Below are positions 49,422-62,156 of a DNA stretch of 64,000 nucleotides, piece after piece. Under the pieces are notes generated by a model that was not told where the DNA came from, ran no database searches, and worked only from the letters and a program-made list of their open reading frames with translations. This DNA comes from Psettodes erumei (Eukaryota; Chordata; Actinopteri; Pleuronectiformes; Psettodidae), in assembly GCA_016785225.1 (NCBI GenBank), contig JAFBJZ010000411.1:1912001-1976000 (forward strand), written 5' to 3'. The position numbers were made by a program, and so were the translations under genes. Position 1 is the first letter of the stretch. The number at the start of each line of letters is the position of its first letter.

Positions 49422-52400
49422 ATGAAAGAGATCATTGAGGTTATAGCACTTTTTCTAGGTTTTGTAGGCTGGATATTGATTTTCATATCTCTAGAAGATC
49501 AGTATTGGAAAGAATCCACCACAGATGGAAGCGTAATTACAACCTCCACAATCTATGAAAACCTATGGATGTCTTGTGCTAGTGATTCAACAGGGATCTA
49601 CAACTGCCGTGACTTTCCATCCCTTTTTGCTCTCCCAGGTAAGTAAAAATAGAAGTAGTAGTTGTCTAATGGTCTGTTTATGATCATAAATATATACATT
49701 ACAGGCTCCTAGAAAAGTCACTTAATTTGTATCTACTGTTGAAGAAAATGAAGATGTGATTGTTAGTGGTGAATATTAACAAATTGTCTGGGCTACTATG
49801 AACATTTTTTACATTATTATGTTGGCTTTCCGTTTTTTCTCTGATTTTCCAGCTGTGTGTAATAGCTTAGTATGCATTTTATAATCTGTAATGACGTACT
49901 GAGAGACTTTATATTCAGTGACTGATGAGGCAAGTATTTTTTATTCAAGAGTCCAAATTATTAAATAGCCCATCAGATAGCCCATTCTTGACAAAAAACA
50001 CAAATACATATGCTGTATCTGTGCTGTAATCTGCAGAGGTTTGATAAAAGGCAGCATATGTGAAATCCAGTGCAATAGCTCTATAAAGTTTATGAAGCTT
50101 GTAAAATGTTGTTTTGTTGAGGCTGTAATAGAGGAGTTGAATCAATTTTATGTTTCGTTATAAGGACATTGATATTAGTGGACTACATTATATTTTTACC
50201 TATTTTAACCATCGTATTCAATTCATGTTGGAAACCCATTTAACCCTGCCATTTTAAATATGTTAATTGCCCAGCGTATTTAATCAGTTCTTAAAGCAAG
50301 ACTCTGAAGCTGCATAGGGTAAAAAATGCCACTTAAAGTTATTACCATGAAACTTCCCCAGGTGATTACTGACTTAAGACAATTATTTTTCGTATTTCAA
50401 TTTTTCTGAAATTGCATGTTCACAAACAAGTCATTATCTCATTAAATATCAGTTAAATTGCATCCAGAACAAGATCTGAAACCAGGATCCAAATTCTCAT
50501 TTTATTTGTAGAAATATTACAGCCAAGTGCTTCTAGAGAGGCTATTCAGGGTATCGTTCAAGAATGTTCATGTTACATAAATCATGCTATGATTGATATA
50601 TGAACAAGCACCAAATATAGAGAACAGAACTTGAATGTTTGGTGTATGTAAATGCCACTGAAGTAGAAATTTCTAACTCATGATATGACAAAAACTCATT
50701 TTTAGAAAATGCCCTTTAAAGATGTCAAATTCCACATATTTTCATTGGAAACCACTATTTATGATGATGTGGGCCAATGTCATAGATGATGAGAGATGAG
50801 AGATTTGACACCTGTGATGACATGATGCAAACAAAGATCATGGTACTACATGCTGCTTTAGAGAGAAAACTTTAGGGGAATTTAGGACAAAGCTATCCAA
50901 ATAGATAATGTGTGGAATAATGAACACTTTAGTGTGTATACTGGATGTCCACTAGTCTGAAAGAAGATGTTTAAATAGCCCCAAATCTCAAAACTGAGGA
51001 GAACATGAAAAAATAACATTTTACTTGTAGAGTCTCCACATAAGTCAAGCTATTCTTTGTTCTTGTGAACTCGTACTTGATTTGGGCTGAGACCGTGCTA
51101 GAACAACTTTATTGCAGTTTAGTACAACACCACTACAAACTAGTATATGTCTTCATAAATGTCCTTGTTTATTTGTGTATTTTTGAGGTCTAAACTTGTA
51201 AACCATGTTGACTAAAGTAAAGTTTTAGGTCAAATGTTTTTTGTAAGAATAAGAATGCAGTGGTACCTCATCATGAAAGCCTGGTAATGAACAACTCTAC
51301 ATTTGTTTGCAAATGAGACAAGTCTTTTGGGTTAAGTTGTCAGATAAGTGGGCTTGTCTGTGGGGCAGCAAACCTGGTCATTTGTGGGTGAATATGTGGT
51401 GATACACCCTCACCCCTCAGTGCTTTAAACTTTCCCATCATCCTTCACACACAAGGTGAAGCGGGGAGCTAAAACATGACTTGAATCCCATCAATAATGG
51501 TTTGATATTATTGACATAGTGTTCAAAAGCAAATGACAAAAGACGACAAATGGCTTTAAGTCTATAGACGTTAGTAAGCAGGTTTGAAGGCTGGACTTCA
51601 CCTCTCTGTTGTCCTTTAGGTTGGGTAAACACTGCAAGCCTTTGAAAAGTTTCAATTGAGTTAATAATAATGGGGGAACTTATAAGTGGGGTATTTGGAA
51701 TTAATCATTGATTTGTAGTCTTCTGTAGCATCTCAGCTCAGGGGATGCAGAGAATTGGTCTGGCATACTGAGATTGTGGGGCCAACAAAGCCACACGTTT
51801 GTGCAGGAAGATAGCTTGAAGAGCCAACGTTTGTATGAAGTGTTTCTCACTCTGGATAACTTGGCACGGGTTGGAAGAAGAAACAAGGAAATATGAATGC
51901 AATAGTGGAAGCTCTTGCCTTCTTCCTGGGCTTTCTGGGCTGGCTAATGGTAGGGATCACCCTTCCAAATCGATACTGGAGGGTCTCTTCAGTGGACGGT
52001 AACGTTATCACCACATCAACCATCTATGAAAATCTTTGGATGTCCTGTGCAACTGACTCTACAGGAGTTCACAACTGCCGGGATTTTCCGTCTTTACTCG
52101 CACTCAGTGGTATGTGGCCAATGCAGCAATTGTTTTTTTTAGTATTGTTGACTACTTATGAGCCTTACATAGTAATCCACTTACTCAAGGAATGAGATTT
52201 TGAGACACTGTAATGTAGTAAACAAGACAGATTTTACTTTTCAACATAGTATAAAAGATGTATAGAGCAAATGGCTTTTGTTACGGGACATATACAGTAG
52301 TTCATCTACAGTGTGCAAAGGAGTGGCCATGTCATGTACAATGACAGTTTGACCTTGAAAGATTCACTGAAATCCAGTCCAACAGTGGAGAACTGGACAT

Positions 52401-55400
52401 CCTTTTTTACTATTTTTTTCTGTCACATTGTTTTCTAGAGGGTCTATGTTAAAAAAAAAAAAACTTTCCAGGAGCCTCCTACTGTACTTGCTATAATCAT
52501 TATTAAATAGGGGTCATATACCGTAAGACATGATAAGATGAGAGAGGACAAATAAATGGACAAATAGATACTGAGAGGTCAATAAAACTTGAACCTGATA
52601 TCACGATTTGATATTTCAAATTTTTTCAGTGTCTACAAACAGCTTTGGTATCAGATTAAATGTATATATGTGAATATTTACCATGAATACTTTCTGAAAT
52701 TATACAGTGTCCAAGAGGTAGTTAAGAAGCTCGTACAGTGGCAAGCTGCCTAGTGTTAATGAGATTTGCACAGAAATGCTGAAAGTTATCTGGTTATTGT
52801 TGGGCTGTTAGAAGGAGTTTGGAGACAGTGACTGTGGACATCCAGATGTTGGGTGTGCAAGATTTTGGGGGTATCACACTGTTCAGCCTCTCAGGGAAAG
52901 CTTATGTCAGGGTGTTGGAGAGGAGGCACTGACCGATTGTTTAATTCAGGAGGAGTATTCGAGAGGCTGTCCTTGCTATGGAACACTGGCCCAACTCTTT
53001 ACCTACAGGCTACATGAGGGGTCATCAGAATCTGCCCATCCTGTCTACGTCTATGTGTATGAATCTGTCTATGTGCTTTGTGAAATGAAAGTTGTGCCTG
53101 TTTTCCTGGCAGGCAATCAAACCTTTCAATCAAAATATGTGTTAATGGGTTTTAGTCCAGTTTGTGGACAATCAGTCCGGTTTGTGACCTTCATGGATTT
53201 CAAGATGTAGCCACATTTTCCTGGCAGGAAAATGTCTGGGTTGGGGACCTCAGATTTCCTTTTCTTATACTTGCTGGTGATGTTATTCTGCTGGTTTCAT
53301 CAGCCCATGACCATCAACGTGCACTAGGATTGTTTTTAGCTGAGAGTAAAGCAGCTGGAATGAGAGACAGCAACACCTGAATCAGAGCAACCCCAAGTCT
53401 GTCTGTCTGCTGGAAAACATTGGATTGCTTCCTTCAGTTTGGGATGGAGTTTCTGCCCCAAGTGAAAGAGTTTACAAGTGAGGGCATGATAGAGTGGGAG
53501 ACTGGAAAGCATAGCAGTGTGGCATCACCAATGAAGAAGTTGCTGTATGGGATTGCTGTGGTGAAGAGGGACCAGATGCCAGAAAGGCAAAGCTTTCGAT
53601 TGACTAGTCAATCTACCTTTCCATCATTTAGTCATGAGGTTTGGGTAGTGAAAGTGAAATAATGAGATCATGGATGCAAGCTGCGAAAAAGAGTTTCCTT
53701 TCACGGGGGCTGGGCTCAACCTCAGAAATAGGGTAAAGAGGAAGCTCAGAGTGGAGATGCTGCTCCTTTTCGTTGAAGGGAGCCAGTCCAGGTTTCTGGG
53801 ACATCTGATGAGGATTCCCCCTGGGCACCTTGCCTTGAGGATTTTTTGGCATGTCCAACTGGAAGTAGACCGTGGGGTAGACCCAGAATGCTCTTGACAG
53901 ATTATCTGTCTCATTGGGAAGGCCTTGAGATCCCCCAGGTGGAGCTGGGAAATGTTACTGGGGAGAGGGAAATCTGGGCTGCCTTGTTTAACCTGCCGCC
54001 ACCATGACTCAACCCCAGATGTAGTTCCAACACACAAATTTCTGTTTTGATAAGATAGGAGGTTGAAAGGGATGCCACATTTGTCAGGTAACTTGCCTTG
54101 CCCTTTTAGGCAAACAAGAATCCTGTCTCTGAAACTGAGTTACATACAGCAGTGACATTTTAACTGCTTGCTTGGAATTGAACGCATTATTTCAAGCAAA
54201 GTGCATGATTATATGTATATTTTTTTTATTTGCACACAGGGTACATTCAGGCCTCTCGGGCCCTGATGATTGCTGCCATCGTGTTTGGGACATTTGGGCT
54301 TGTGGCAACTCTTGTAGGAATGCAGTGCTCAAAAATAGGAGGAGAAAACTACATCCTGAAGGGGAGGATCGCTGCAATTGGAGGAGTGTTCTTTTTACTA
54401 CAGGGTAAAGACATTTAGATATATGTAAATAATAATAAAAATAATAATAAAAAGTTTGGTTGGAGGTTTGGTTTATAATACTTTAGAATACTTAGGTAAT
54501 GTGAATTAAAAATACAGTCATTAAAGCTTAGCTTCAAAGATCAAAAATGTGGATTCTTCAAGTAGTTCAACACATAAGTAACTGATATAAGAAAACAACA
54601 TTGTTACACACAACAACTGGGGAGATGTCTGGTAATGCAAACTGTGTACAGAAGACAAGCTATCAGAAAATGGCTCACTAGTTCAAAAGGTTATCCCTGT
54701 TCTAACAAACCTGCTAATACGCAAAAGCCTGTCTTCCCCAAAGGTCTGTGGATTGATAGAATATGTCACACTAACATACAAAAGTGATGCAGTGAGAAGA
54801 GACTACAGACTCCACACAAAGCAAAAACACAGCTTGAGTCTGCGAGGTGCTGAAACATGCACAATTTTACTGTCATCATCAAGACTTATATTACACTCAA
54901 TGTAGTTTGTAGAAAACACAGTTTTATCAACGCAGTAATAGTTTCTATTAAGATAACTTGTAGAACAGCTATAAATTATTAAGACACTCCTTGCAACAGG
55001 CTGATTTATGCAGTCATCAGCAGACACCTTTGCCATACATTATTTGGCCTCATTAGTTATACAGTGATGGTCAAAAGTTTGCATAAAATGGTTTTAGCCC
55101 CATTAACACATGCCAGTTTACTTCAAAATTTAAATATTCAGTTTTATTGCTAACACAGCAAATATCTTTAATCTTCTAGAAACCCTATACAAACTGTTTA
55201 AAAAGTTGTATCATTATTAATGTTATCTTAGTCTTTAACTATGTTTGCCAGCATTGAAAAATGCCCCACTTATCTAAAGTAAACAATGTTTTGTGTTTTG
55301 CAGGGATTTGTACCATGATTGCTATATCTTGGTATGCAGCCAATATCACTCAAGAGTTCTTTGACCAGTATTACCCAGGGACTAAGTAAGTCGATACAAT

Positions 55401-55827
55401 CTGCTTCAATATTTGATTGACTCAAAAGAACTAGAAGAAAACAGCTAAATGGCACAAAATTGTGTTGTTGTTTACCATGGATTGAATGATGACACTTGGG
55501 GAAAGTATGTCAAATGTTCTTACATGACAGGTATGAGATCGGAGAGGGCCTGTATATCGGCTGGTCTTCAGCCCTACTCGCTATCTGTGGAGGTTCCTGC
55601 CTGACGTGTGCTTGCAAAGTCCAAACACCCGATGAAAAACGGTGAGTTCCTGAAAAGTTCGATATTAATCCACTGGTGAAGGAGGATCGGTGCATATTCT
55701 CCTAAATAAAACGCATCTTTTATATTTCAGACCGTATCCATATCAATCCTCCAGAGGACGCGTGCTCTCCACTGTGGAAACGTCTCAGTCCGTGAACAGC
55801 AACTACGGAAGAAACGCGTATGTCTGA
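49422..55827 (+). CDS. cldn10: Claudin-10 type tight-junction protein (two alternative first exons)
   Basis: Four-TM tight-junction protein; claudin-10 isoforms form paracellular ion pores. With the upstream first exon: 49422-49638, 54240-54404, 55304-55385, 55531-55641 and 55731-55827 (672 bases, 223 residues; human about 228). First-loop signature: W29, N47-L48-W49, C52 and C62. Claudin-10 stretches: DGSVITTSTIYENLW, SDSTG followed by NCRDFPS, GYIQASRALMIAA, EFFD and YEIGEGLYIGWSSALL. It ends NAYV, a PDZ-binding motif identical to my memory of human CLDN10. A second first exon of equal length and phase lies at 51893. Introns are large, and the intron before the shared exons holds a degenerate LINE. 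AATAAA signals are at 56915 and 56943. The fish paralog (cldn10 versus a cldn10-like copy) is not resolved. Confidence 0.9.
51893..52109 (+). CDS. cldn10: Alternative first coding exon of cldn10
   Basis: 217 bases, phase 1 at its donor (CAGTG|GTATGT), exactly like the exon at 49422-49638, so either can join the shared exon at 54240. It encodes the first TM segment (EALAFFLGFLGWLMVGITL) and the first extracellular loop with W29, NLW and both cysteines. The loop carries R27 and R30 where the other exon has Q27 and K30, and lacks its E25, D26 and E31, so it is more basic. Human CLDN10 also uses alternative first exons (10a and 10b). An alternative is that this is a tandem gene with lost downstream exons, but no second set of exons 2-5 is present. 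Confidence 0.88.
52830..54020 (+). mobile_element. Degenerate LINE (non-LTR retrotransposon) reverse-transcriptase fragment
   Basis: Pieces of a fish LINE ORF2 are readable in shifting frames: GITLFSLSGKAYVRVLERRH (about 52870-52930), the polymerase-motif region around LAGDVILLVSSAHDHQRALG with AESKAAGM (53250-53370), GMEFLPQVKEF (53445), AKLSI..SIY (53585-53620) and a C-terminal part reading like RxGxxPLG...GEGNLGCL (53760-53980). The catalytic ADD motif reads AGD. Several stops and frameshifts show it is dead. No poly-A or TATC tail was seen right after it. It lies in the same orientation as cldn10, inside the intron before exon 2. The exact LINE clade was not assigned. Confidence 0.85.
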
Positions 55828-57673
55828 TCGTTATTGCGTACGAGAGAAAGCCATCTGATTTGGAGTCAATTCACCGGAGATGTTATTTTAAGAGAAAAAG
55901 AACAGCGTTTTCTGATCTGAGTAAACTATGAGACGGCAGCATTTACAGTAGAGAACACAGATTTAGGATCAGTGTATAATAGTAGTATGATAGTAACTGT
56001 AACCCCGATTTGATTGGAGGATTTATAGTTGTTTTTTTGTCGAATCGAAACCATTTGGGGTTACTTATTTGATGTATAGCACTTTTTAATGTTTCTATAG
56101 CAGGAAAATTTCCTTCACTATTCGACAATATCAAGTATATTTCCAAACTAACTTGCTCTGGGCTTTTGAATATTTAATCCTCAGATAACATTTAACCATT
56201 CAACAATTGGTCTATACATCTATGAAGTTTATGTTAGTATATAAAGTGTTGTAATTATCTGCTGTATCCATGTATGCAAAACCTGCTGCAGGTTTTCTGA
56301 TTGAGGAAGATGAGAGCTTCACCCCTTCCGCAAAACAGGTATTGTTACTGTGCAACATATTCAGAATCATTCTGCCACATACTGTGGTTAAAAATCCACA
56401 ATATGTGGAGTTTGTCGGCAGAAAGGGTAAAAACTCAAAGCTCTCCTCTCTGGGGAAAAAAGATGGCAATTTCAGATATCTCTGCAATCAGTTTGATCAA
56501 TAACCTGGCTGGTCTAGAAGCAAATAAAGCTCTGAAGAGGCTTTCAATACCTTGGAAAATATATCCACAATAAGGAGTAATAAATGTCAGTCACTGGCTT
56601 TTGAGTTTGAAGAAGTCACAGAGGAATTTTGTAATTTTTCTTACCTGCCAACTGTAACTAGTAATAGCTGGTGTATACCAGGGGCTTCACCCAGCATGAT
56701 TTGTTTTTCAATTCCCACCTCTGAACCAGTAACCAGTTACAGTAGTGACATGTATGTAAACATAGCTTTTCTAAGTTTTTAATCTTGTTTGACAAATGTG
56801 TATATTACAAGTGTAATGTCATACTGTTATCTTGTGGATAATTTTACATATATTCCCGTGAATCTAAATGTTTTATCGTTTTTAGTGAGGTCAGAGCTGT
56901 TCACCAATATTAGCAATAAAACAACAACACTTCTTATGTTCAAATAAAGGAGTTCTGGGTTACAGAGTTTGTTTGCACATCACCCCTTTATTTGACTCCA
57001 GGGAACTGAATGTATGGGCTGTGTTGTCATGGCATTCCCTGACAGCACATTCCCACTTCTCAGAGAGTTGACATATTAAATCATTTGCATTTTCACACAA
57101 CATGGAACTCATCAAAGTTGGACGAATTTCAGGAGATTGGCATCTGCCAAAAACACACATCAAATCCAGCTGCCTCTGACATCAGCGGACAGGTCAAGCA
57201 GAAATATTAAGCGTAATGAAGTGATTTAATTGTTCCACCTGCTGGAAAGATATGGTATCACATCTGGGTTGAGCTTTAGTATCAGAAAATCACGAAGTGG
57301 GGAGGCTGGCTCAAGTCATCACCAGGCTTCAACAGATCCTATAGATTTAAAGAGTCTCAGGGCCAGACTGGATCTGTTCTTCTCATAACAGCAAATTTAG
57401 TTTCTTATATGTTGACAAATGATGATGAATAAAATGCAAAACATTTTAAAACAAAGCTTAGTCATATGCAACCATCCCTCCAAAATGAAGTCATTTAATG
57501 AAATTAGTGTCTGCAATCATATTGAAAATTCCAATGTCAATCATAACAAGGGTTGGCTTTAGATACAAACTTAAGCATGTCCTAATTCTTTTACAATGGG
57601 TGAGTGTTCATGGCACAAAAACAAAATAAAAACTAAAATGCAAGATAAAGTGAATATTAACCTCTGAAAACTA
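55828..57673. other. Tail-to-tail 3' UTRs of cldn10 and sat2
   Basis: No coding region is supported. Plus-strand AATAAA motifs at 56915-56920 and 56943-56948 probably end cldn10; a minus-strand AATAAA (TTTATT at 56987-56992) could end sat2. If both are used, the two transcripts end within about 75 bases of each other and may overlap. Confidence 0.45.
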
Positions 57674-60600
57674 CTAATCTTTAGGTGCCTCGTTTACTAA
57701 ATTGTCCAGACTTTGTCCATCAAAACGTATAAAGTGCCAGCCTTCACTGACAGTGAGGTCCTGAGCTCCTTTAGCAGCATAGAAATCTCTCGCAGGATTA
57801 TTCCAGTTCAAAACGGACAGCTGCAGCCGAACACACTGCTTCTCTTTCCCCACCTGAGCAAACAAAACAGTCCATCGGTTGATCATGCATCATTTCCTCT
57901 CCATCACTCAGGACAGCTGGTCTTACACAAGAATCAATATTACACTATACAATACTTTCAAACTGCTTTAAAGTGGTGAAGAAATTTAATACATTTTCCA
58001 AATGTTATGTTTACTACATTCTTACCTCAGCAACTTTGCAGAGTAAACCCTTGCCAATGCCATTTCCTGCAGAGAAAATCATCAAAAATGATTTTACTTG
58101 GGGACAATACATTTATAAAAGAGGTCAATTAAGTTATGTGTACAGTATAAGAAAATGTGATTCAGAGAGCAGGTAAGGAAACAATTACACTGGAGAACCA
58201 ATTTTATACAGAAGTTTTGTTTGACAACACCACAATAATATCTAACCTCTGAATTCTGGCATCACGTACAGATCCTCCAAATATACTGACCGTCCCTTCC
58301 ATGTACTGTAAGTGTAAAAGTAAAGGGCATATCCAACAACAGTGACTCCTAGATGGACAGAAGACACAATCCATCAAAAAAAAACCAAACAGGAATAACA
58401 TTAAGGAAAATATGTATCTATCTAAATTAGTCAAAATTACAATTTCATCCGAGTATAGCTAATGTCTACAATGAGGGAATGAATGAATTCACTTGCAAGG
58501 ATGTTGAATGATCTGCTCAGAATTTGTTTCTGGAAGTACTTACAAATTCAACACCTGCTAATGTATGTAGAAAATATTTCCTAAACTCTATAAATATAGT
58601 GGAAAACTGTGAAACAACACTTCGTGCATTCTTACTAACTGACAGGCCTTTACTGCTTATAAGGAAAAGGGGCATGAATTTGAACTTCTCTGACAGTTGA
58701 TTAAATTTGATACTGACCATCCGTGATGTGTGAGCACTGCATGACCACTAGCTTGGGAAAACTGTTCACCGGGTAGCATCTGTTACTGAGCAAGGATTGT
58801 GACTTTTTTCGTGCTGCCCTTCTGTTTCAGCCGTGAAAAGAAACAGGGCGAGTGACACCTGACGCTGTTGATTTATGACACAGCACATGAGTAGTCATCG
58901 TGATTTGGTGGATACTAAATGGGCATATCTAACCTGCAAGGACACGGACCTTTTATTACCTGTGTAAGGTGCCGACGAGTTCAAAGCCAACTGACAAAGG
59001 ACAGCTAGAATCAAAAAGGCCACACGTACGTTACCTTCTTTCGATTTATGCTCCTCGGGAACTTCAGCAATGAGGCATTCAAAGAAGGGATTCTGGCAGA
59101 AACCATCACGCTCCAGCTCTAAAGTAAAACAAGATGCATAACTTACCCATATCTTTCCATTAGAGGTTTTATTAGTATTTACCAGCACCCAAAATAACAC
59201 ATCAAAAAATATTATTACTTGAAACTGAAAAAATATTTGAAGGTTATTGTGTCATTGTTGTGCCCGCTGCGCGTCACTTACTTGTGACTAGGTTGGTAGA
59301 AATTTAAGACAAGCCGGACCCATTTAGGCCTACACTGTACTGTCTGCCTTTTGTGTATATGTTAATCAATGCTTTTCAAACAGGCCTTAAGTACTTACAG
59401 CTTATGACTTGGTTAGAAGGGAGACTGACTGTATTGAGTGTCATTCAAACAAGAACTCAACTTGCATGATAAATGTTAAAGAGCAGGAAGAACTGCTGAT
59501 GACAATGACCACCAACATAAACATGGATTTTTTGTTTTTAATTTTTCCTAAGGGATGTGATCCTGTGCCTCTGGAGATTCAACAATGTCCAACTCAGCTC
59601 CTGCCTCTGCTTATCAAACTGACAGCAGTTTCACTAGTGTTACTGATTACTGCAATCAATTTATTATCAGCCATGTCTGATTGCAAAGTCTTACTGCTCT
59701 CTAATAATTAATCTCACACTGCACATTATACTAATCACACACTGCATTACGCAAAGATATGAAGCCAGTGCTACGTGTGTTGACGGCAATTACTATGCAA
59801 CTTTTTAAAAAGGCAGATACTGCTGTTTCAAAGCAGGAAAAACAGAGGTTTAACATAAACATGAATAACAGGTTCACCTATTATCGGCTCTGTGGTGGGG
59901 CTTTCAGGGAAACTAAAAATGAAACGGAGACATTCTCATTTCACGATGAGATATTATATCATTGTGGTGGAAAAAGGGACCTAAGCTGTATGCAGTAATG
60001 TACATTTATTTGTATAGGCACCAATAATGTAGCATTGTCATAAACAGTTTTTATAACATTTTATAACGATGGCCAGGGAGGGCCTGGTGTTATGGGGCTG
60101 GTTCACCCTGAGGAACACTGAGTCTTCATTTTGCTATTTATCACAACTGTGTGCTTTTCCCACAGTGACAAGTCAAAATGTCAGCACTGAGGGTCTGTAC
60201 TGGCTAATAGGATTTTAGTGCGGAAGAGGATGTATGACGGCAGGAGTGGGTGTTCCTAGTCTCTCTCTCTATGGCAAGGGAAGGGATTGGGGCTTATTAC
60301 CTTAAGGCAGGACACCTGGGACTTGTGCCCTGTAGTTTACTTGTATGGGTAGCATGTCACTGTGGTTCAGGCTGTGCTGAGTGCTCAGACCTTCCTGCCT
60401 CTGGCTGTTTGCAGGTTGCCTTTAGTTTAGTGTGGGTTTCTGGAGCTTGTTTTGTCACTTTGTTACTTACATAAATTTATCTTCTAAAAAAAATTTACAA
60501 AACGTCATCGTGGTGTGATTCTGTTTTGTTGTGGCCACTTGAGCCAGGTCATAGCTAACGTGGGTTTGGTGCATTGTTTGTGTGGTGGTGATTAGTTTGT

Positions 60601-61384
60601 ATGGTGCAGCTGGGGGTTGGCTTGGTGCTTCCTCGTAGGAGACGCTCCAGGTATACTGGGCTTTGGGAGGCTTTGGTGCTCGACTGTTGTTTGTGTGTCA
60701 ATCGGAAGTCAAGTGTGACTGTTTACTGCACTTTGTACTTGTTGTTTTAGTCGTGTTGTTGTAACGTGGTTGGTGTCAGCTGTTTTACAACGAGCAGTCC
60801 CGGGGACACACGGGAAGGGTGTGATAATAGCATAAGAAGTAAATGATATTTATAGGTAGTGTGTCACTTTGATTCAGGCTGTGCTAAGTGCTCAGACCTG
60901 CTTGCCTCCTTGCTTGTCTTATTGTTTGCCGGACTTTATCGACACACATTTACACCTTAAACACCTTAATTATTTTTTCTTGACTTGAACACTTTTTTGT
61001 TATTCAAAATAAACAAATTTCTAAAAAACGTCGCCATAGTGTGTCTCCATATTGTCGTGGCTACTTGAGCCAGGTCATAACAGATGTCTTTTTTGTCAGT
61101 AATGTGTTCAAAATTACCTTCATGCGATATCTTCACTTGCTGGGGCATATTTTCGTAAACCGCCAACTCCTGATTTAAAAAAAAAAAACAAGATTAGATG
61201 TGTGAATGAAGATGCGGCTTGTCATAGCACGTCTTGGATAAATTAGGTTCCATTATTACGTTAATGGACATTACGTGTTGAGTTCGCACGCGTCATGGTT
61301 CATACTGTCCACACAACCCACCATTATCATTCTGGAGATGTCTTTGCAGTCCGCCTTCGCTGCGGGACGTATTTTGAAATCCAT
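57674..61384 (-). CDS. sat2: Spermidine/spermine N1-acetyltransferase family, SAT2-type (thialysine acetyltransferase)
   Basis: GNAT-fold cytosolic enzyme using acetyl-CoA to acetylate amines; SAT2 prefers thialysine and is weak on polyamines compared with SAT1. Minus-strand coding exons: 61322-61384, 61118-61169, 59035-59118, 58247-58348, 58026-58066 and 57674-57853; total 522 bases (173 residues; human about 170). Family stretches: MDFKIRPAAKADCKDI, ELAVYENMPQQVKI, DGFCQNPFFECLIAEVP, YSTWKGRSVYLEDLYVMPEFR, the acetyl-CoA loop RGNGIGK (100-106), LSVLNWNNPARDFY and KGAQDLTVSEGWHFIRF. The STWKGR and GAQDLT..EGWHF wording favours SAT2 over SAT1 (GASDLSSEEGWRLF). The start is about 100 bases from a dispersed repeat. 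A 2-kb intron between exons 2 and 3 holds a duplicated segment. It converges with cldn10. Confidence 0.92.
60348..61080. repeat. Diverged tandem duplication in the sat2 intron
   Basis: Unit A (about 60348-60555) and unit B (about 60855-61080) share the order GGTAG..TGTCACT.TG.TTCAGGCTGTGCT.AGTGCTCAGACC at the start and AAACGTC....GTGT...TTGT.GTGGC.ACTTGAGCCAGGTCATA at the end, with diverged middles and lengths. The spacing between equivalent positions is about 510-525 bases. This looks like two copies of an unidentified repeat, or one local duplication followed by drift. Confidence 0.7.
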
Positions 61385-62156
61385 GCTCACAGTAGCCAAA
61401 TGCAAGACAACACAACTGGGTTTCGTCTTTCTTTACAAACGGGCATCCCCCCCCTGCCTCAATCAATTCCAAAGACCACCATGCTTCTCCGTCTTCGTTG
61501 TTGTTTTACGGAGGCCGGCATCCACCTTATTGGTGCAGTACCACCACCTAGTGCTCCGGAGACAAAACACTCGCTTTGTGTTTTGTTCATTAAAAGAAAC
61601 CTTGGGAATCTGAAGTTATGTTATGTTCACCTAAAAATGAATACGTATGTGAGTGTGTAGTTGCTGACTACTAACAAAATAACTGAGGAAATTCCAGTGC
61701 CTTTAAATCACAGCTCTTTTCTATTATCACAAATCTGTGGAGCAATCAAATATTTTGAGTGCCTTATTTGTATCAACAAAAATTACCAAACAATGAAAGC
61801 AGCTGATAAAACATTATAAATACATTTGTTCTATAGCATAAGAACATTATTTCATCATAATAAAAAGATAAAATCACAATCAGATAAAGGAATTAATACA
61901 AAATCTGATTTATTTTAGGGTAAAAAAGAACATGAAATCAATTAGAATATAAGCTGAAACATTACAGATCTCACAGACTGACCTCAGTTTTCATTGGGCA
62001 TTAACATATATACAAAATCTGGTCACATTTGATCATTATCAGTCAGATATTCCCCTTCATACCGCCCCAGAGTTTAACCCTTTAGTTTCAGCCCAAACAA
62101 ACCTTGTGTGTTCAGCTGCATCAACATAGTAAAAATCTCCACTACATATACAAGTC
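61385..62156. promoter_or_regulatory. sat2 upstream region and taf6 3' UTR
   Basis: About 770 bases between the sat2 start codon and the taf6 stop codon, both genes on the minus strand. The left part contains the dispersed repeat and should hold the sat2 promoter. The right part is AT-rich and should be taf6 3' UTR; a minus-strand AATAAA (TTTATT near 61910) is a candidate polyadenylation signal. The genes are therefore packed closely tail to head. Confidence 0.45.
61482..61562 (-). repeat. Dispersed fish repeat (copy 2, minus strand) near the sat2 start
   Basis: On the minus strand the order is AGGTGGTGGTACTGCACC, then GGTGGATGCCGGCCTCCGTAAAA, then CAACGAAGACGGAGAAG. This parallels the plus-strand segment at 16601-16702. 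It begins about 100 bases upstream of the sat2 start codon, so it may overlap the sat2 promoter or 5' UTR. Confidence 0.5.

Noticed and set aside
53420..54037. ORFs in the cldn10 intron that could look like a gene
   Set aside because: They are pieces of a decayed LINE reverse transcriptase broken by stops and frameshifts.
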